From Actinomycetota bacterium (GTDB lineage: Bacteria > Actinomycetota > CADDZG01 > JAHWKV01), in assembly GCA_019347715.1 (NCBI GenBank), contig JAHWKU010000012.1:1-60808 (forward strand): a stretch of 60,808 bases of DNA. The letters run 5' to 3'. Below are positions 43,302 to 52,428 of this stretch, piece by piece; position 1 is the first letter of the stretch; every line of letters starts with the position of its first letter. The notes beneath the pieces were generated by a model. It made no database searches. It saw nothing but the letters and a program-made list of their open reading frames with translations, and had not been told where the DNA came from. Both the position numbers and the translations under genes were made by a program.

Positions 43302-45455
43302 GTGCAGGAAGAAGGGCTCCTTGCCGGGCTGAATCCTCCTCAGCAGACGGCGGTCACGCATGGCGATGGCCCCCTTTTGATCGTGGCCGGGGCCGGCAGC
43401 GGGAAGACTGCCGTGCTCACCCGCAGGGTGGCGTACCTGATGCGCCAGAGAGAAGTCTCGCCGTGGGCCATCCTGGCGATCACGTTCACCAATAAGGCCG
43501 CTGACGAGGTGAGAGAACGAGTAGCCGGTCTGGCCGGCGATGTGGCCCGGGGCATGCCGATCGGCACCTTCCACTCTCAGATGGGACGGATGTTGCGGCG
43601 GGAGGCCCCCCGGCTCGGTTACAAGAGCTCGTTCACGATCTACGACTCTTCCGACTCCGAGAGGCTGATCACCTACGCGATGCGGGATCTGAACATCGAT
43701 CCGAAGAGAATCAAGCCTTCGGCCATTCACCACACGATCAGCAGGGCCAAAGACGAGCTGATTGATGCTGAGGCTTACGCGTCGTCGGCGGCCAATTGGT
43801 ATGAGCGTCAGATATCTGCGGCGTACACCGAGTACCAGAAGCGATTGAAACAGGCCGACGCTATGGACTTCGACGATTTGATCTTCAACTCGGTGCGAGT
43901 TTTCCGGGAGTTTCCCGAAGTGATGCGCCATTACCGGGAGAGGTGGCGTCACATCCTGGTCGACGAATTTCAGGACACCAACGCAGCGCAGTTCGAATTG
44001 GTGCGGCTGTTGGGGGCCCCCGACGGCAACGTGGTGGTTGTGGGGGACATGGATCAATCGGTCTATGCGTTCCGGGGGGCCGACTACCGCAATCTCGCTC
44101 GCTTCGAGGAGGCGTTTCCCAATGCCAGCGTGATCATGCTCGAACAGAACTACCGGTCCACTCACAACATCCTCTCAGCGGCGAACGCGCTCATCCAGCA
44201 CAACCGTTCTCGCAAGCCGAAGAATCTGTGGACCGAGGCTGGGCCCGGCGAGAAGATCATTCGCTACTACGCCGACGACGAACACGACGAAGCGGCGTTC
44301 GTCGCAGCGGAGATAGAGAAGCTACGAGAGAACCATGGCTATCGCTACCGGGACGCGACGATCTTCTATCGAACCAACGCCCAGTCCCGCGTGATCGAGG
44401 AGGTATTCACGCGATTTGGCATCCCATATCGAATCATCGGTGGCCTCCGCTTCTACGAGCGCAAGGAAGTCAAAGACATCCTGGCCTACCTCCGAGTCCT
44501 CTCGAATCCGGCGGATGCGGTGAGTCTGCGAAGGATCATCAACACACCAAGGCGCGGGATCGGGGATCGAACTGTCGCCGAGCTGCAGGCGCATGCACTC
44601 CTTCGAGGCATGACCATGTTCGAAGTGATCGAGGGGGCCGACGACGTCGCTACTCTGTCACGCCGGGCTCTTTCTGCTCTGAAGGATTTCATGCACCTGA
44701 TGCAGGAGCTTCGGGCTTTTCGGCAGGAGGGGGCGAGTATCAGGAGTCTCGTCGAGGTCATCTGGGAGCGTTCGGGTTACATGGCAGAACTCGAGTCGGA
44801 AAGAACGATCGAATCTCTTGGACGCATCGAGAACCTAAAGGAGCTGGCCGGAGTGGCCGCCGAGTTTTCAGAGCGATTCCCAGATGGGGGCCTTGACGAC
44901 TTTCTGGCTCAGATCTCCCTGGTGAGCGAGCAGGACGAGTACGACGAGGAAGAGATGGCCGCAACCTTGATGACGCTCCACAACGCGAAGGGGCTTGAGT
45001 TTCCGGTCGTCTTCATAGTCGGGATGGAAGACGGGGTCTTCCCTCATATCCGGTCTCTTGGATCCCCCGAGGAGCTGGAAGAAGAAAGAAGGCTGGCCTA
45101 CGTCGGGCTGACAAGAGCCAAGCAGCGCCTTTATCTCACACTGGCCAGGTCGAGGTCGCTTTGGGGCGGATCGAGCTACAACCCCCCTTCGCGATTTCTA
45201 AAGGAAGTTCCCGACGAGTTCGTGACCTCTATCGGCGATCCGGGACCGATGTCAGAGAGCACCCGCTATCCCAACCTCGAGAGAGCTACCTCTGGATGGA
45301 GGATTGGTCAGGAGGTATCTCATACTCGCTGGGGCCTGGGGGTGATCACCTCGCTGTCTGGGACCGGTGAGAAAGCCGAGGCCACCATTCATTTCTCCGA
45401 TGAGGGCGAGAAGAGGGTTGTGCTCGCTTATGCTCCGATCAAACAGGTGGACTGA
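43302..45455 (+). CDS. pcrA: UvrD/PcrA-type superfamily 1 DNA helicase
   Basis: 3'-5' DNA helicase for repair and replication fork clearance. The frame is open from GTG 43197, but family N-termini start just before LNPPQQTAV, so GTG 43302 is preferred (717 residues); GTG 43278 is also possible. Helicase motifs: IVAGAGSGKTAVLTRRVAYL, LVDEFQDTNAAQFEL, VVGDMDQSVYAFRGAD, TLHNAKGLEFPVVFI and YVGLTRAKQRLYLT. The C-terminal 50 residues (GWRIGQEVSHTRWGLGVITS) are the Tudor-like domain that contacts RNA polymerase in PcrA. Confidence 0.93.
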   Translation: MQEEGLLAGLNPPQQTAVTHGDGPLLIVAGAGSGKTAVLTRRVAYLMRQREVSPWAILAITFTNKAADEVRERVAGLAGDVARGMPIGTFHSQMGRMLRREAPRLGYKSSFTIYDSSDSERLITYAMRDLNIDPKRIKPSAIHHTISRAKDELIDAEAYASSAANWYERQISAAYTEYQKRLKQADAMDFDDLIFNSVRVFREFPEVMRHYRERWRHILVDEFQDTNAAQFELVRLLGAPDGNVVVVGDMDQSVYAFRGADYRNLARFEEAFPNASVIMLEQNYRSTHNILSAANALIQHNRSRKPKNLWTEAGPGEKIIRYYADDEHDEAAFVAAEIEKLRENHGYRYRDATIFYRTNAQSRVIEEVFTRFGIPYRIIGGLRFYERKEVKDILAYLRVLSNPADAVSLRRIINTPRRGIGDRTVAELQAHALLRGMTMFEVIEGADDVATLSRRALSALKDFMHLMQELRAFRQEGASIRSLVEVIWERSGYMAELESERTIESLGRIENLKELAGVAAEFSERFPDGGLDDFLAQISLVSEQDEYDEEEMAATLMTLHNAKGLEFPVVFIVGMEDGVFPHIRSLGSPEELEEERRLAYVGLTRAKQRLYLTLARSRSLWGGSSYNPPSRFLKEVPDEFVTSIGDPGPMSESTRYPNLERATSGWRIGQEVSHTRWGLGVITSLSGTGEKAEATIHFSDEGEKRVVLAYAPIKQVD

Positions 45456-46132
45456 TGCTTCTCGAACCGGCGGAACTGATTATCAGGGTGTTGATCGCTG
45501 GGGGCCTGGGCGCCCTGGTTGGCCTCGACCGCGAACTGGCGGATCAGCCTGCGGGACTGAGAACCCACGTACTGGTGTCGCTCGGGGCGGCTCTGTTCAC
45601 ACTTACAGGCGCTTATGGAGTGAGCAGCTTCACCGTGGACCCCGGTACTCCCGTTGACCCGACGAGGGTCGCGGCGCAGGTCGTCACCGGCATCGGCTTC
45701 CTGGGAGCCGGCGCCATCATCAGACAGGGATTCTCTGTAAGAGGACTAACCACCGCCGCGGGGCTATGGGTCACCGCTGCCATTGGAACTGCGGTTGCGC
45801 TCGGGTTTTACATCGGCGCCCTCGCAACAACGGGTTCTGCAGTGGTGGCTCTCTATGCTCTGAAGAGGGTCGAGCGTCTTCTCCTCAGGAGATTGAAACC
45901 CGGCCGTTGGGAGTTCATCATCGAGACAGAATCGGAGATCCGGCTGTCAAATCTGACGAACACGCTCGAGAGAAACCGAGCCAGTGTCGAGTCGATCCGC
46001 ATGGATACAACTGAAACTGGGGGACGGGATGTCGTGATGGAGTTGCTCCTGCCACCGAGAAGCGATCCTCAAGACTTCGCTGAGATGCTTCGTTCACTCG
46101 ATGGAGTTCGTAGCGTCGACTGGTCTCGATAA
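45455..46132 (+). CDS. MgtC/SapB family membrane protein
   Basis: A 225-residue membrane protein. The MgtC core is LIAGGLGALVGLDRELADQP, AGLRTHVLVSLGAALFTLTG, VVTGIGFLGAGAIIRQGFSV and RGLTTAAGLWVTAAIGTAVA, with about five membrane segments. The C-terminal 80 residues are a soluble ACT-like domain. Family members affect magnesium-limited growth; whether this one does is unknown. It starts on the last base of the pcrA stop. Confidence 0.92.
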   Translation: MLLEPAELIIRVLIAGGLGALVGLDRELADQPAGLRTHVLVSLGAALFTLTGAYGVSSFTVDPGTPVDPTRVAAQVVTGIGFLGAGAIIRQGFSVRGLTTAAGLWVTAAIGTAVALGFYIGALATTGSAVVALYALKRVERLLLRRLKPGRWEFIIETESEIRLSNLTNTLERNRASVESIRMDTTETGGRDVVMELLLPPRSDPQDFAEMLRSLDGVRSVDWSR

Positions 46133-46149
46133 CCGTTCAAGGAGGGGGA

Positions 46150-46572
46150 ATGACTACTAAGAAGGAAGCTATCGACAGGTTGCGGTCTGTGCCGCTCTTC
46201 GAAGGGCTGACCAAGAAAGATCTCGAGAACATCTATTCCTCTTGCAGGGAGGGCAACTTCGAGGAGGGACGTGACGTGGTCGTCGAAGGCCGCGGGGGGA
46301 TTGGGCTTCATCTGATCTTAGACGGCAAAGCTGCCGTGAAGCGGCGCAACAAGAAGGTCGCAACGCTCGGGCGAGGCGAATACTTTGGAGAAATCTCTCT
46401 CATCGATGGAGGGGACCGGACGGCGACGGTCACCGCGGAAACCGATCTGACAACACTCTCGCTCTCATCGTGGAGCTTCAAGCCGTTGATGGAAAAGCCC
46501 TCCATCGCGAAGGCTCTAATGCTGAAGCTGTGCGCCCGTATCCGGGAGCTGGAGAAGGACCCTACTCACTGA
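46150..46572 (+). CDS. Stand-alone cyclic-nucleotide-binding domain protein
   Basis: A 140-residue cNMP-binding domain without DNA-binding or enzyme domain. The phosphate-binding cassette FGEISLIDGGDRTATV is intact, including Glu and Arg, so cAMP binding is plausible. The upstream helix region is DRLRSVPLFEGLTKKDLENI. AAGGAGGGGG precedes the ATG. It lies 17 bases after the MgtC gene and overlaps the convergent lipase-like gene by 11 bases. Partner unknown. Confidence 0.9.
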   Translation: MTTKKEAIDRLRSVPLFEGLTKKDLENIYSSCREGNFEEGRDVVVEGRGGIGLHLILDGKAAVKRRNKKVATLGRGEYFGEISLIDGGDRTATVTAETDLTTLSLSSWSFKPLMEKPSIAKALMLKLCARIRELEKDPTH

Positions 46573-47380
46573 GATTGCCGGCGATCGACTCGATCAGCTC
46601 CGGCGATATCAAAAGTGAGAGATGTCCCATGTCGTGCACGAGGATGTTTCGAACGTTGTCGCAGTTACCGTTTTTGAGGCACGCCGAGCGAGATGGCTTG
46701 ATGAGGACGTCGAGGTTCGAGTAGTAGGAAAGGTATCGCACCGATTTGGGAAGAGGTTTTGAACGCAGCGTCTTCAGCAAGTCGGATCCCGGACGCATCT
46801 GTCTCGAGACCGGGGAACGCCCGGCATGCGCCAGCAGAGTGCCGTTGTGAGGAGTCCCGAGGGTCACGACTGAGTGGACCTTGGAATGGCCCCCCATTTG
46901 CTCCACGTACCAGCGCGCGAGTAGCCCTCCGAGTGAGTGGCCGACAAGGTGAACCTTTTTGGCCCCCGTCTGATCTAAGACTTGCTCGACGCGCCGGCCT
47001 ACCGACTCGGCGATCTCGGGAATGCCTCTTCTAAGAGGGTTGTAATTGAAGGCATGGACGCTCTTGAATCCCTGACGCCTGAGCGCACGGCTCATCACCA
47101 TCAGGCCGCTTCGGTTGTGGAAGTAACCGTGGATCAGGATGATGGGGATCTCGGCAGCGACCCCTGACGGCTCGGCTGCTGGCTTTGGACGCCATGGAGG
47201 GATCCTTCGGACTCCCGTCCGAATCGCTTCATCTGCCAGCCCAATTGGCCACACCGCCAGGTTGAAGGCGGCCCAGCCGATTTCCCTGGCCACGCCACGA
47301 TAGGTATCGGCGCGGCGGAGCGCTCGTTTCAGGTCTTGTGGTTGTGCTTCGAGTTCCTCGAGATCTATCTCTTCGAGCAA
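46562..47380 (-). CDS. Lipase-like alpha/beta-hydrolase (triacylglycerol lipase type)
   Basis: A 272-residue hydrolase with a helical N-terminal 70 residues. The oxyanion region is IPIILIHGYFHNRSGLMVMS, the nucleophile elbow VHLVGHSLGGLLARWYVEQ, followed by TLGTPHNGTLLAH, a pattern of lipases and PGAP1-like esterases. The acid may be in YYSNLDVLIKPS and the His in LVHDMGHLSLLISPE. No export signal is clear. The 141 bases upstream (47381-47521) show no gene. Confidence 0.87.
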   Translation of the reverse strand: MLEEIDLEELEAQPQDLKRALRRADTYRGVAREIGWAAFNLAVWPIGLADEAIRTGVRRIPPWRPKPAAEPSGVAAEIPIILIHGYFHNRSGLMVMSRALRRQGFKSVHAFNYNPLRRGIPEIAESVGRRVEQVLDQTGAKKVHLVGHSLGGLLARWYVEQMGGHSKVHSVVTLGTPHNGTLLAHAGRSPVSRQMRPGSDLLKTLRSKPLPKSVRYLSYYSNLDVLIKPSRSACLKNGNCDNVRNILVHDMGHLSLLISPELIESIAGNLSE

Positions 47381-47521
47381 CTGCCGCTCCCAAGCCCGGG
47401 GCCCACGAGAATCACATCCATGTAATTCTTCCTCCGTTGCCTACGACACGCAAGTACCCGCCAACGGCCAGCTTGAATCCCGTTCGGATACTGCCGGTCG
47501 AGGGAGTTCAAGGCAATTCGG

Positions 47522-48973
47522 TCAGCGCCAGCCCTTCATTCTTGCCGGGACGGATCCTTTGGCCTGAGAAAGTCCTAGGCGTATCGCGTTGCCAAGCAAC
47601 AGGGCTGCTGCATCTGGGTCCGTGTGGGCCCCGCCCGGGGGTTCCGCGACTATGTGGTCGGCGAGGCCGAGCGAGATCAGATCAGACGCAGTCGGTTTCA
47701 GCTGGCCTGCAACTTCTCTGGCTTTCGATGCATCGCGGTGAAGGATCGTTGCCGCTCCCTCCGGAGAGATCACCGAGAAGACCGCGTTCTCCTGGATCAT
47801 GACGACGTCACCGCAGGCCACTGCGAGTGCTCCTCCGCTTCCGCCCTCGCCGGTCACGATCGAAACGACTGGGGTCTTGGCGCGAAGGAGTGTCTCGAAA
47901 GTCCGAGCTATCTCCCCGGCAACACCCCCGTATTCGGAAGCGTGACCGGGGTCCGCTCCAGGGGTGTCGATCATGGTGACGACCGGTATCCGAAGTCTCT
48001 CGGCGAGACGGATGGTTCTCTGGAGCTTACGAAACCCTCCTGGTCCGGGAGATGCCCGGTTGATGGCGGCGACTGCAATCGCAGTTGAGTCCAAAACGCC
48101 AACACAGCAAAACACTGCCGGGTCGTCGGTTCCCATCCGGTCGCCTCTTATCTCGGTCACCTCTCCCAGGATGGCTTCGGCGTACCAGCGCGGTGAAGGG
48201 CGATCCGGATTCCGCGCAATCTCGAAGGACTCCCACGCCGGACGCAGCGGGGAATCGGCCGCCTGCGCAGCGGCGGCAGGTTTACTCATGGATCTCGTCC
48301 CGCGTTTCGACATCGCGCCTAGCAAACGCGCCAGCCAATCACTTGTTTCTTCTGGCTTGATGAGTGCATCGGCCAGGCCGGCTTCGAATGCGGACCGACC
48401 CGTATGTGACCCTGCCGGGAGATCTTCACCGGTCATCTCGACCGATACCCTGGGGCCGGCGAAGCCGATCGTGGCAGGTTCCTCTGCAGCGATGAAATCC
48501 GCCAGCGATGCGAAAGACGCATATACGCCTCCGGTCGTGGGATGTCCCAGGATCGTGATGCGCGGGATGCCCTTTCGAGCAAGAGCTTCGGAGGCGGCGG
48601 CGGTCCTCGCCATCTGAGCGAGCGCACTCATTCCCTCTTGCATGCGCGCGCCGCCGGTTGAAGTGATTGCTAAGAAGGGGCGGCCCGTCTTGGCCGAGAG
48701 CTTCATGGCTCTTACGATGCGGTTGCCGACCTCTACGCCCATGCTCCCGCCGAGAAAGTCGAATTCGAAGACCGCTGCGACCACTTCTTGGCCGGCGATT
48801 CGTCCGATTCCAGTCAAAACGGCCTCGTCGGTTCCGGAGGCCGTGCGCGCCCGATCGAGATCGTCGCGATAGCCCGCAAAGCCGATGGGGTCGTGACGTC
48901 GGACGCGTTTATCCAGGGATTCGAATGAATCGAATAGCTGTTCGATGCGTTTTCTCGAAGGTATCGCTGGCAT
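47522..48973 (-). CDS. accDA: Fused acetyl-CoA carboxylase carboxyltransferase (AccD-AccA)
   Basis: Carboxyltransferase of acetyl-CoA carboxylase with beta and alpha parts in one 483-residue chain. Residues 1-230 are AccD-like (VFEFDFLGGSMGVEVGNRIV, TSTGGARMQEGMSALAQMA, GHPTTGGVYASFASLAD). Residues 240-483 are AccA-like (LQRTIRLAERLRIPVVTMID, TPGADPGHASEYGGVAGEIA, VTGEGGSGGALAVACGD). The usual N-terminal four-Cys zinc ribbon of AccD is missing. An Ala-rich linker lies between. Transcribed divergently from the B12-binding gene. Confidence 0.9.
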   Translation of the reverse strand: MPAIPSRKRIEQLFDSFESLDKRVRRHDPIGFAGYRDDLDRARTASGTDEAVLTGIGRIAGQEVVAAVFEFDFLGGSMGVEVGNRIVRAMKLSAKTGRPFLAITSTGGARMQEGMSALAQMARTAAASEALARKGIPRITILGHPTTGGVYASFASLADFIAAEEPATIGFAGPRVSVEMTGEDLPAGSHTGRSAFEAGLADALIKPEETSDWLARLLGAMSKRGTRSMSKPAAAAQAADSPLRPAWESFEIARNPDRPSPRWYAEAILGEVTEIRGDRMGTDDPAVFCCVGVLDSTAIAVAAINRASPGPGGFRKLQRTIRLAERLRIPVVTMIDTPGADPGHASEYGGVAGEIARTFETLLRAKTPVVSIVTGEGGSGGALAVACGDVVMIQENAVFSVISPEGAATILHRDASKAREVAGQLKPTASDLISLGLADHIVAEPPGGAHTDPDAAALLLGNAIRLGLSQAKGSVPARMKGWR

Positions 48974-49052
48974 GGGATCTCAGGTTAGGCGGCAGGGCCT
49001 CGTTTGGTCTACAGTTATGTGCCCTGAATCCTAGGGGGCATGGCACTTCCCA

Positions 49053-49472
49053 ATGACAGAGACTTCTAGCGGGCGCATCCGCGTACTTGTGGCCAAACCT
49101 GGCTTAGACGGACACGACCGCGGTGTGAAGGTGGTCGCAAGAGCTCTAAGGGATGCCGGCATCGAGGTCATCTACACCGGTCTGCATCAAATGCCGGAGC
49201 AGATAGCCGAAGCTGCCATCCAGGAAGACGTAGATGCAGTGGGTCTTTCCTGCCTCTCGGGGGCCCACATGACCCTTTTTCCAAAGGTGGTCGACCTCCT
49301 CAAAGCATCGGGTGCCCAGGACATCAAAGTTTTCGGCGGCGGCATCATCCCCAATGACGACATCGTCAAGCTCAAGCAAGCAGGGATTGTGGAGATTTTC
49401 ACCCCAGGGGCAACCACCGACGCCATAGTCGAATGGGTGAGGGCCAACTGCGGTGAGACTCAGCCAGCCTGA
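49053..49472 (+). CDS. Methylmalonyl-CoA mutase B12-binding small subunit
   Basis: A 139-residue cobalamin-binding domain, [20 protein letters not shown] with the DxHxxG motif whose His coordinates cobalt, then [16 protein letters not shown] and [12 protein letters not shown]. It is the size of the separate C-terminal subunit of split methylmalonyl-CoA mutases; the catalytic large subunit is not in the window. It overlaps sucC by one base, which fits a route from methylmalonyl-CoA to succinyl-CoA to succinate. Confidence 0.93.
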   Translation: MTETSSGRIRVLVAKPGLDGHDRGVKVVARALRDAGIEVIYTGLHQMPEQIAEAAIQEDVDAVGLSCLSGAHMTLFPKVVDLLKASGAQDIKVFGGGIIPNDDIVKLKQAGIVEIFTPGATTDAIVEWVRANCGETQPA

Positions 49473-50611
49473 TGGATCTCTTCGAATACCAGGGTAAAGA
49501 GCTATTCGCCCGATGGGCGATTCCGATTCCCGAGGGCAAGCTGGCAACCACGCCGGATGAGGCCGCCTCGGCCGCCACAACTCTTGGCGGCAAAGTCGTC
49601 GTCAAGGCGCAGGTCCAAGTCGGGGGCCGCGGCAAGGCCGGTGGGATCAAGCTGGCAGATGGATCAGATGAGACCAGGCAAGCGGCCGAATCGATCCTGG
49701 GGATGGACATCAAGGGCCACATCGTCGAGCGAGTATTGATCGAGAAGGCTTCGGATATCGAAGACGAGTACTACGCGTCGATCTTGCTCGACCGAGCCGC
49801 AAAGAAATATCTGCTCATGGTCTCTTCGAAGGGCGGAATGGATATCGAAGAAGTGGCCGCGAACGAGCCGGATGCGCTTGCCAAGATCCACATCGATCCG
49901 TTGCTCGGTCTCCAATCCTTTCAAGTGAATCAGCTGGTCTTCGGATCTGGAATCGATGCCAAAGCCAGGTCCGGCGCCGCAGAGATCATTCGCAGGATGT
50001 TTGCTCTGTTCATCGAGGCCGACGCTACTCTCGTTGAGATCAATCCGATGATCCTTACCGGGCAGGGTGAAGTGCTGGCTCTCGACTCGAAAGTCTCACT
50101 CGACGACTCTGCTCTGTTTCGTCATCCCGACTTCGAAGAGTTGCGAGAGGTGGTTGCAACTGATCCTCAAGAGAGGATGGCCAAGGAGCGAGACCTCAAT
50201 TTCATCAAGCTCGATGGCGATATCGGAATCATCGGCAACGGAGCAGGCCTGGTGATGGCGACACTCGATGTCGTGGATCAAGCGGGCGGACGAGCAGCGA
50301 ACTTCCTGGACGTTGGTGGAGGCGCGGGGGCCGACGATCTGTCGAATGCCCTCGAAGTCGTGCTTTCGGACACCAAGCTCGGAAGCGTTCTCGTGAACAT
50401 CTTTGGGGGCATCACGCGATGCGATCTGGTGGCCGAAGGGATCGTGGACGCGGTGGGACGACTCGATGTCAGGGTGCCCATCGTCGTCCGTTTGGACGGG
50501 ACCAACGCCGAGGAGGGCAGACGGATACTCTCTGTAGCGAGCCATCCACAGATTGTCCCAGCGGAAACCATGTCGGAAGCTGCAGGAAAGGCGGTGGAAG
50601 TAAAGGTATGA
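49472..50611 (+). CDS. sucC: Succinate-CoA ligase, beta subunit
   Basis: Beta subunit of succinyl-CoA synthetase. The 379-residue product starts [20 protein letters not shown], with ATP-grasp part VVKAQVQVGGRGKAGGIKLA, the metal region LVEINPMILTGQGEVLALDS and the CoA-ligase part FLDVGGGAGADDLSNAL, NIFGGITRCDLVAEGI. Nucleotide specificity is not evident. It is followed by a beta-propeller gene and then sucD, so the pair is interrupted. The stop overlaps the propeller ATG by four bases. Confidence 0.97.
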   Translation: MDLFEYQGKELFARWAIPIPEGKLATTPDEAASAATTLGGKVVVKAQVQVGGRGKAGGIKLADGSDETRQAAESILGMDIKGHIVERVLIEKASDIEDEYYASILLDRAAKKYLLMVSSKGGMDIEEVAANEPDALAKIHIDPLLGLQSFQVNQLVFGSGIDAKARSGAAEIIRRMFALFIEADATLVEINPMILTGQGEVLALDSKVSLDDSALFRHPDFEELREVVATDPQERMAKERDLNFIKLDGDIGIIGNGAGLVMATLDVVDQAGGRAANFLDVGGGAGADDLSNALEVVLSDTKLGSVLVNIFGGITRCDLVAEGIVDAVGRLDVRVPIVVRLDGTNAEEGRRILSVASHPQIVPAETMSEAAGKAVEVKV

Positions 50612-51543
50612 GGTTATTCATCGGAGGCAACAAGGGGTTCGTTCTTTACGAAGACGAAGAGATCACGACGCTTTCCGAAGAGAGCATCCTTTGTCTCAAG
50701 AAGCTGTCCCTCGGTTCCGTATTTGCGGGAACCGACAGCGGAAAGGTGCTGTCTTGGGACGGCAACGGCGACGCCAGGGTCCTTGCGAAGGATCTGGGTG
50801 ATGAAGTTCACTCCTTGGAGTCGGCTTCCGACGGGAAGATCTTTGCCGGTTCAATGCCCGCGCGCGGCTGGTTGAGCCGAGATAAAGGAGAGAGCTGGTC
50901 GGAGCTGACGTCATTCGTCACGGCTCCCAACTCAGAATCCTGGACGGCGCCGTGGGGGGTTCCTCTCACCTCAACGATTGCGGGCCATCCAAAAGATGCC
51001 AGGACCGTTTACTTCGGTGTCGAAGTGGGCGGCATCTATCGCTCTCGTGACGGGGGTAAGAAGTTCTTCGATCTCGGCCTGCCGGCCGCCGACGTCCACG
51101 GGGCCCAGGTCTCGCCAGCCAAGCACGAACGTATCTATGTGAGCACCAGCGCAGGAGCTTTTTGTTCCGACGACGAAGGGTTCAACTGGAGGCAGATGGG
51201 AGTTAACAACAGGCGCCAGTACACGATGGGACTCGCCGCACATCCAGTCGAGGCCGACAGGGTGATCATCTCGGCCGCCAACGGTCCTCCTTCATCGTGG
51301 AAACGATCGGGGGCCGGATGTGATGTGTATCTCTCGACAGACGCCGGCCGCCGCTTCCGAACCGTAGCCAAGGATCTGAAGGGCGGGGTGCAGCGAAAGG
51401 CTTTGGTCATCAATCCCAAGGTGCCATCCGAGATCGTGTTCGGAACCTCCACCGGTGATCTCCACTACTCGAATGACGGAGGAGAGAACTTCGACCGGGT
51501 CTTTACAAAGCTCGGAGACATCCAGGCTATTGCCTTCGCTTGA
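50608..51543 (+). CDS. BNR/Asp-box beta-propeller protein between sucC and sucD
   Basis: A 311-residue cytoplasmic protein (no signal peptide) starting at ATG 50608. It has five Asp-box motifs (S-x-D-x-G-x-x-W/F): SRDKGESW, SRDGGKKF, SDDEGFNW, STDAGRRF and SNDGGENF, so a beta-propeller of the sialidase/VPS10 type is expected. No catalytic sialidase residues are recognised. It is tightly packed: four-base overlap with sucC and three bases before sucD, so it is co-translated with the ligase. Function unknown. Confidence 0.8.
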   Translation: MRLFIGGNKGFVLYEDEEITTLSEESILCLKKLSLGSVFAGTDSGKVLSWDGNGDARVLAKDLGDEVHSLESASDGKIFAGSMPARGWLSRDKGESWSELTSFVTAPNSESWTAPWGVPLTSTIAGHPKDARTVYFGVEVGGIYRSRDGGKKFFDLGLPAADVHGAQVSPAKHERIYVSTSAGAFCSDDEGFNWRQMGVNNRRQYTMGLAAHPVEADRVIISAANGPPSSWKRSGAGCDVYLSTDAGRRFRTVAKDLKGGVQRKALVINPKVPSEIVFGTSTGDLHYSNDGGENFDRVFTKLGDIQAIAFA

Positions 51544-51546
51544 TCC

Positions 51547-52428
51547 ATGGCGATATTCATCGATAACTCCACCAAGGTCGTCGTCCAGGGACTGACGGGA
51601 CAACAGGGTTCATTCCACTCCCTTCGAAACCGTGACTACGGTACGGCCATAGTCGCCGGCGTGACGCCAGGCAAGGGTGGTCAGAAAATCGAAGGGATTC
51701 CGATCTTCGACACCGTCTCGGAGGCCGCCGTGGAAACCGGCGCCAACGTGGCGGTCAGCTACGTCCCTGCGCGTTTCGCTCCGGATGGCATTCTCGAGGC
51801 GGCAGATGCAGCGGTAGGACTGGTGGTGTGCATCACAGAGGGGATCCCAGCCAATGACATGGCAAGGGTGTACAAGCATTTGAAGAGAAGCGACTCAACT
51901 TCTTTGATCGGTCCCAACTGTCCAGGCCTGATCTCCCCGGGTAAGTCGAACGTCGGCATCATCCCCGGCGAGATATGCATCCCCGGCCCGGTCGGTCTCG
52001 TATCTCGTTCTGGGACGCTCACCTATCAGGTCATGCACGAGCTGACGACGATGGGAATCGGACAGTCAACCTGCGTCGGCATTGGAGGCGATCCGATCGT
52101 CGGCACTAGCTTTATCGACTGCCTGGAGAGGTTCGAGCAGGATCCTGAAACGAAACTCGTCGCCTTGATCGGTGAGATCGGCGGAGACGAGGAGGAGAAA
52201 GCTGCGGACTTCATCAACGCGAACATGGAAACCCCCGTCGTGGCTTACATCGCAGGATTTACGGCCCCTCCGGGCAAACGGATGGGGCATGCGGGCGCCA
52301 TAGTCTCGGGCTCTAAGGGGACCGCGCAGGCCAAGGCGGAAGCATTCGAGGCCGCTGGTGTGCGAGTGGGAAAAAACTCGACCGAGGTCGCAGAACTGGT
52401 GAAGGACGCGCTGGCATCGATCGGTTGA
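51547..52428 (+). CDS. sucD: Succinate-CoA ligase, alpha subunit
   Basis: Alpha subunit carrying the phosphohistidine. The 293-residue product has the CoA-binding [60 protein letters not shown] and the active-site His in [20 protein letters not shown]. Length and motifs are normal. It follows the propeller gene by three bases and its TGA touches the LCP start. Confidence 0.97.
   Translation: MAIFIDNSTKVVVQGLTGQQGSFHSLRNRDYGTAIVAGVTPGKGGQKIEGIPIFDTVSEAAVETGANVAVSYVPARFAPDGILEAADAAVGLVVCITEGIPANDMARVYKHLKRSDSTSLIGPNCPGLISPGKSNVGIIPGEICIPGPVGLVSRSGTLTYQVMHELTTMGIGQSTCVGIGGDPIVGTSFIDCLERFEQDPETKLVALIGEIGGDEEEKAADFINANMETPVVAYIAGFTAPPGKRMGHAGAIVSGSKGTAQAKAEAFEAAGVRVGKNSTEVAELVKDALASIG

Noticed and set aside
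43239..44165. 308-codon frame antisense to pcrA
   Set aside because: It lies wholly opposite helicase motifs and shows no family resemblance.
47381..47521. Gap between the lipase-like gene and accDA searched for tRNA or small gene
   Set aside because: No cloverleaf, CCA end or frame with a ribosome-binding site was seen; it probably holds only the lipase-like promoter.
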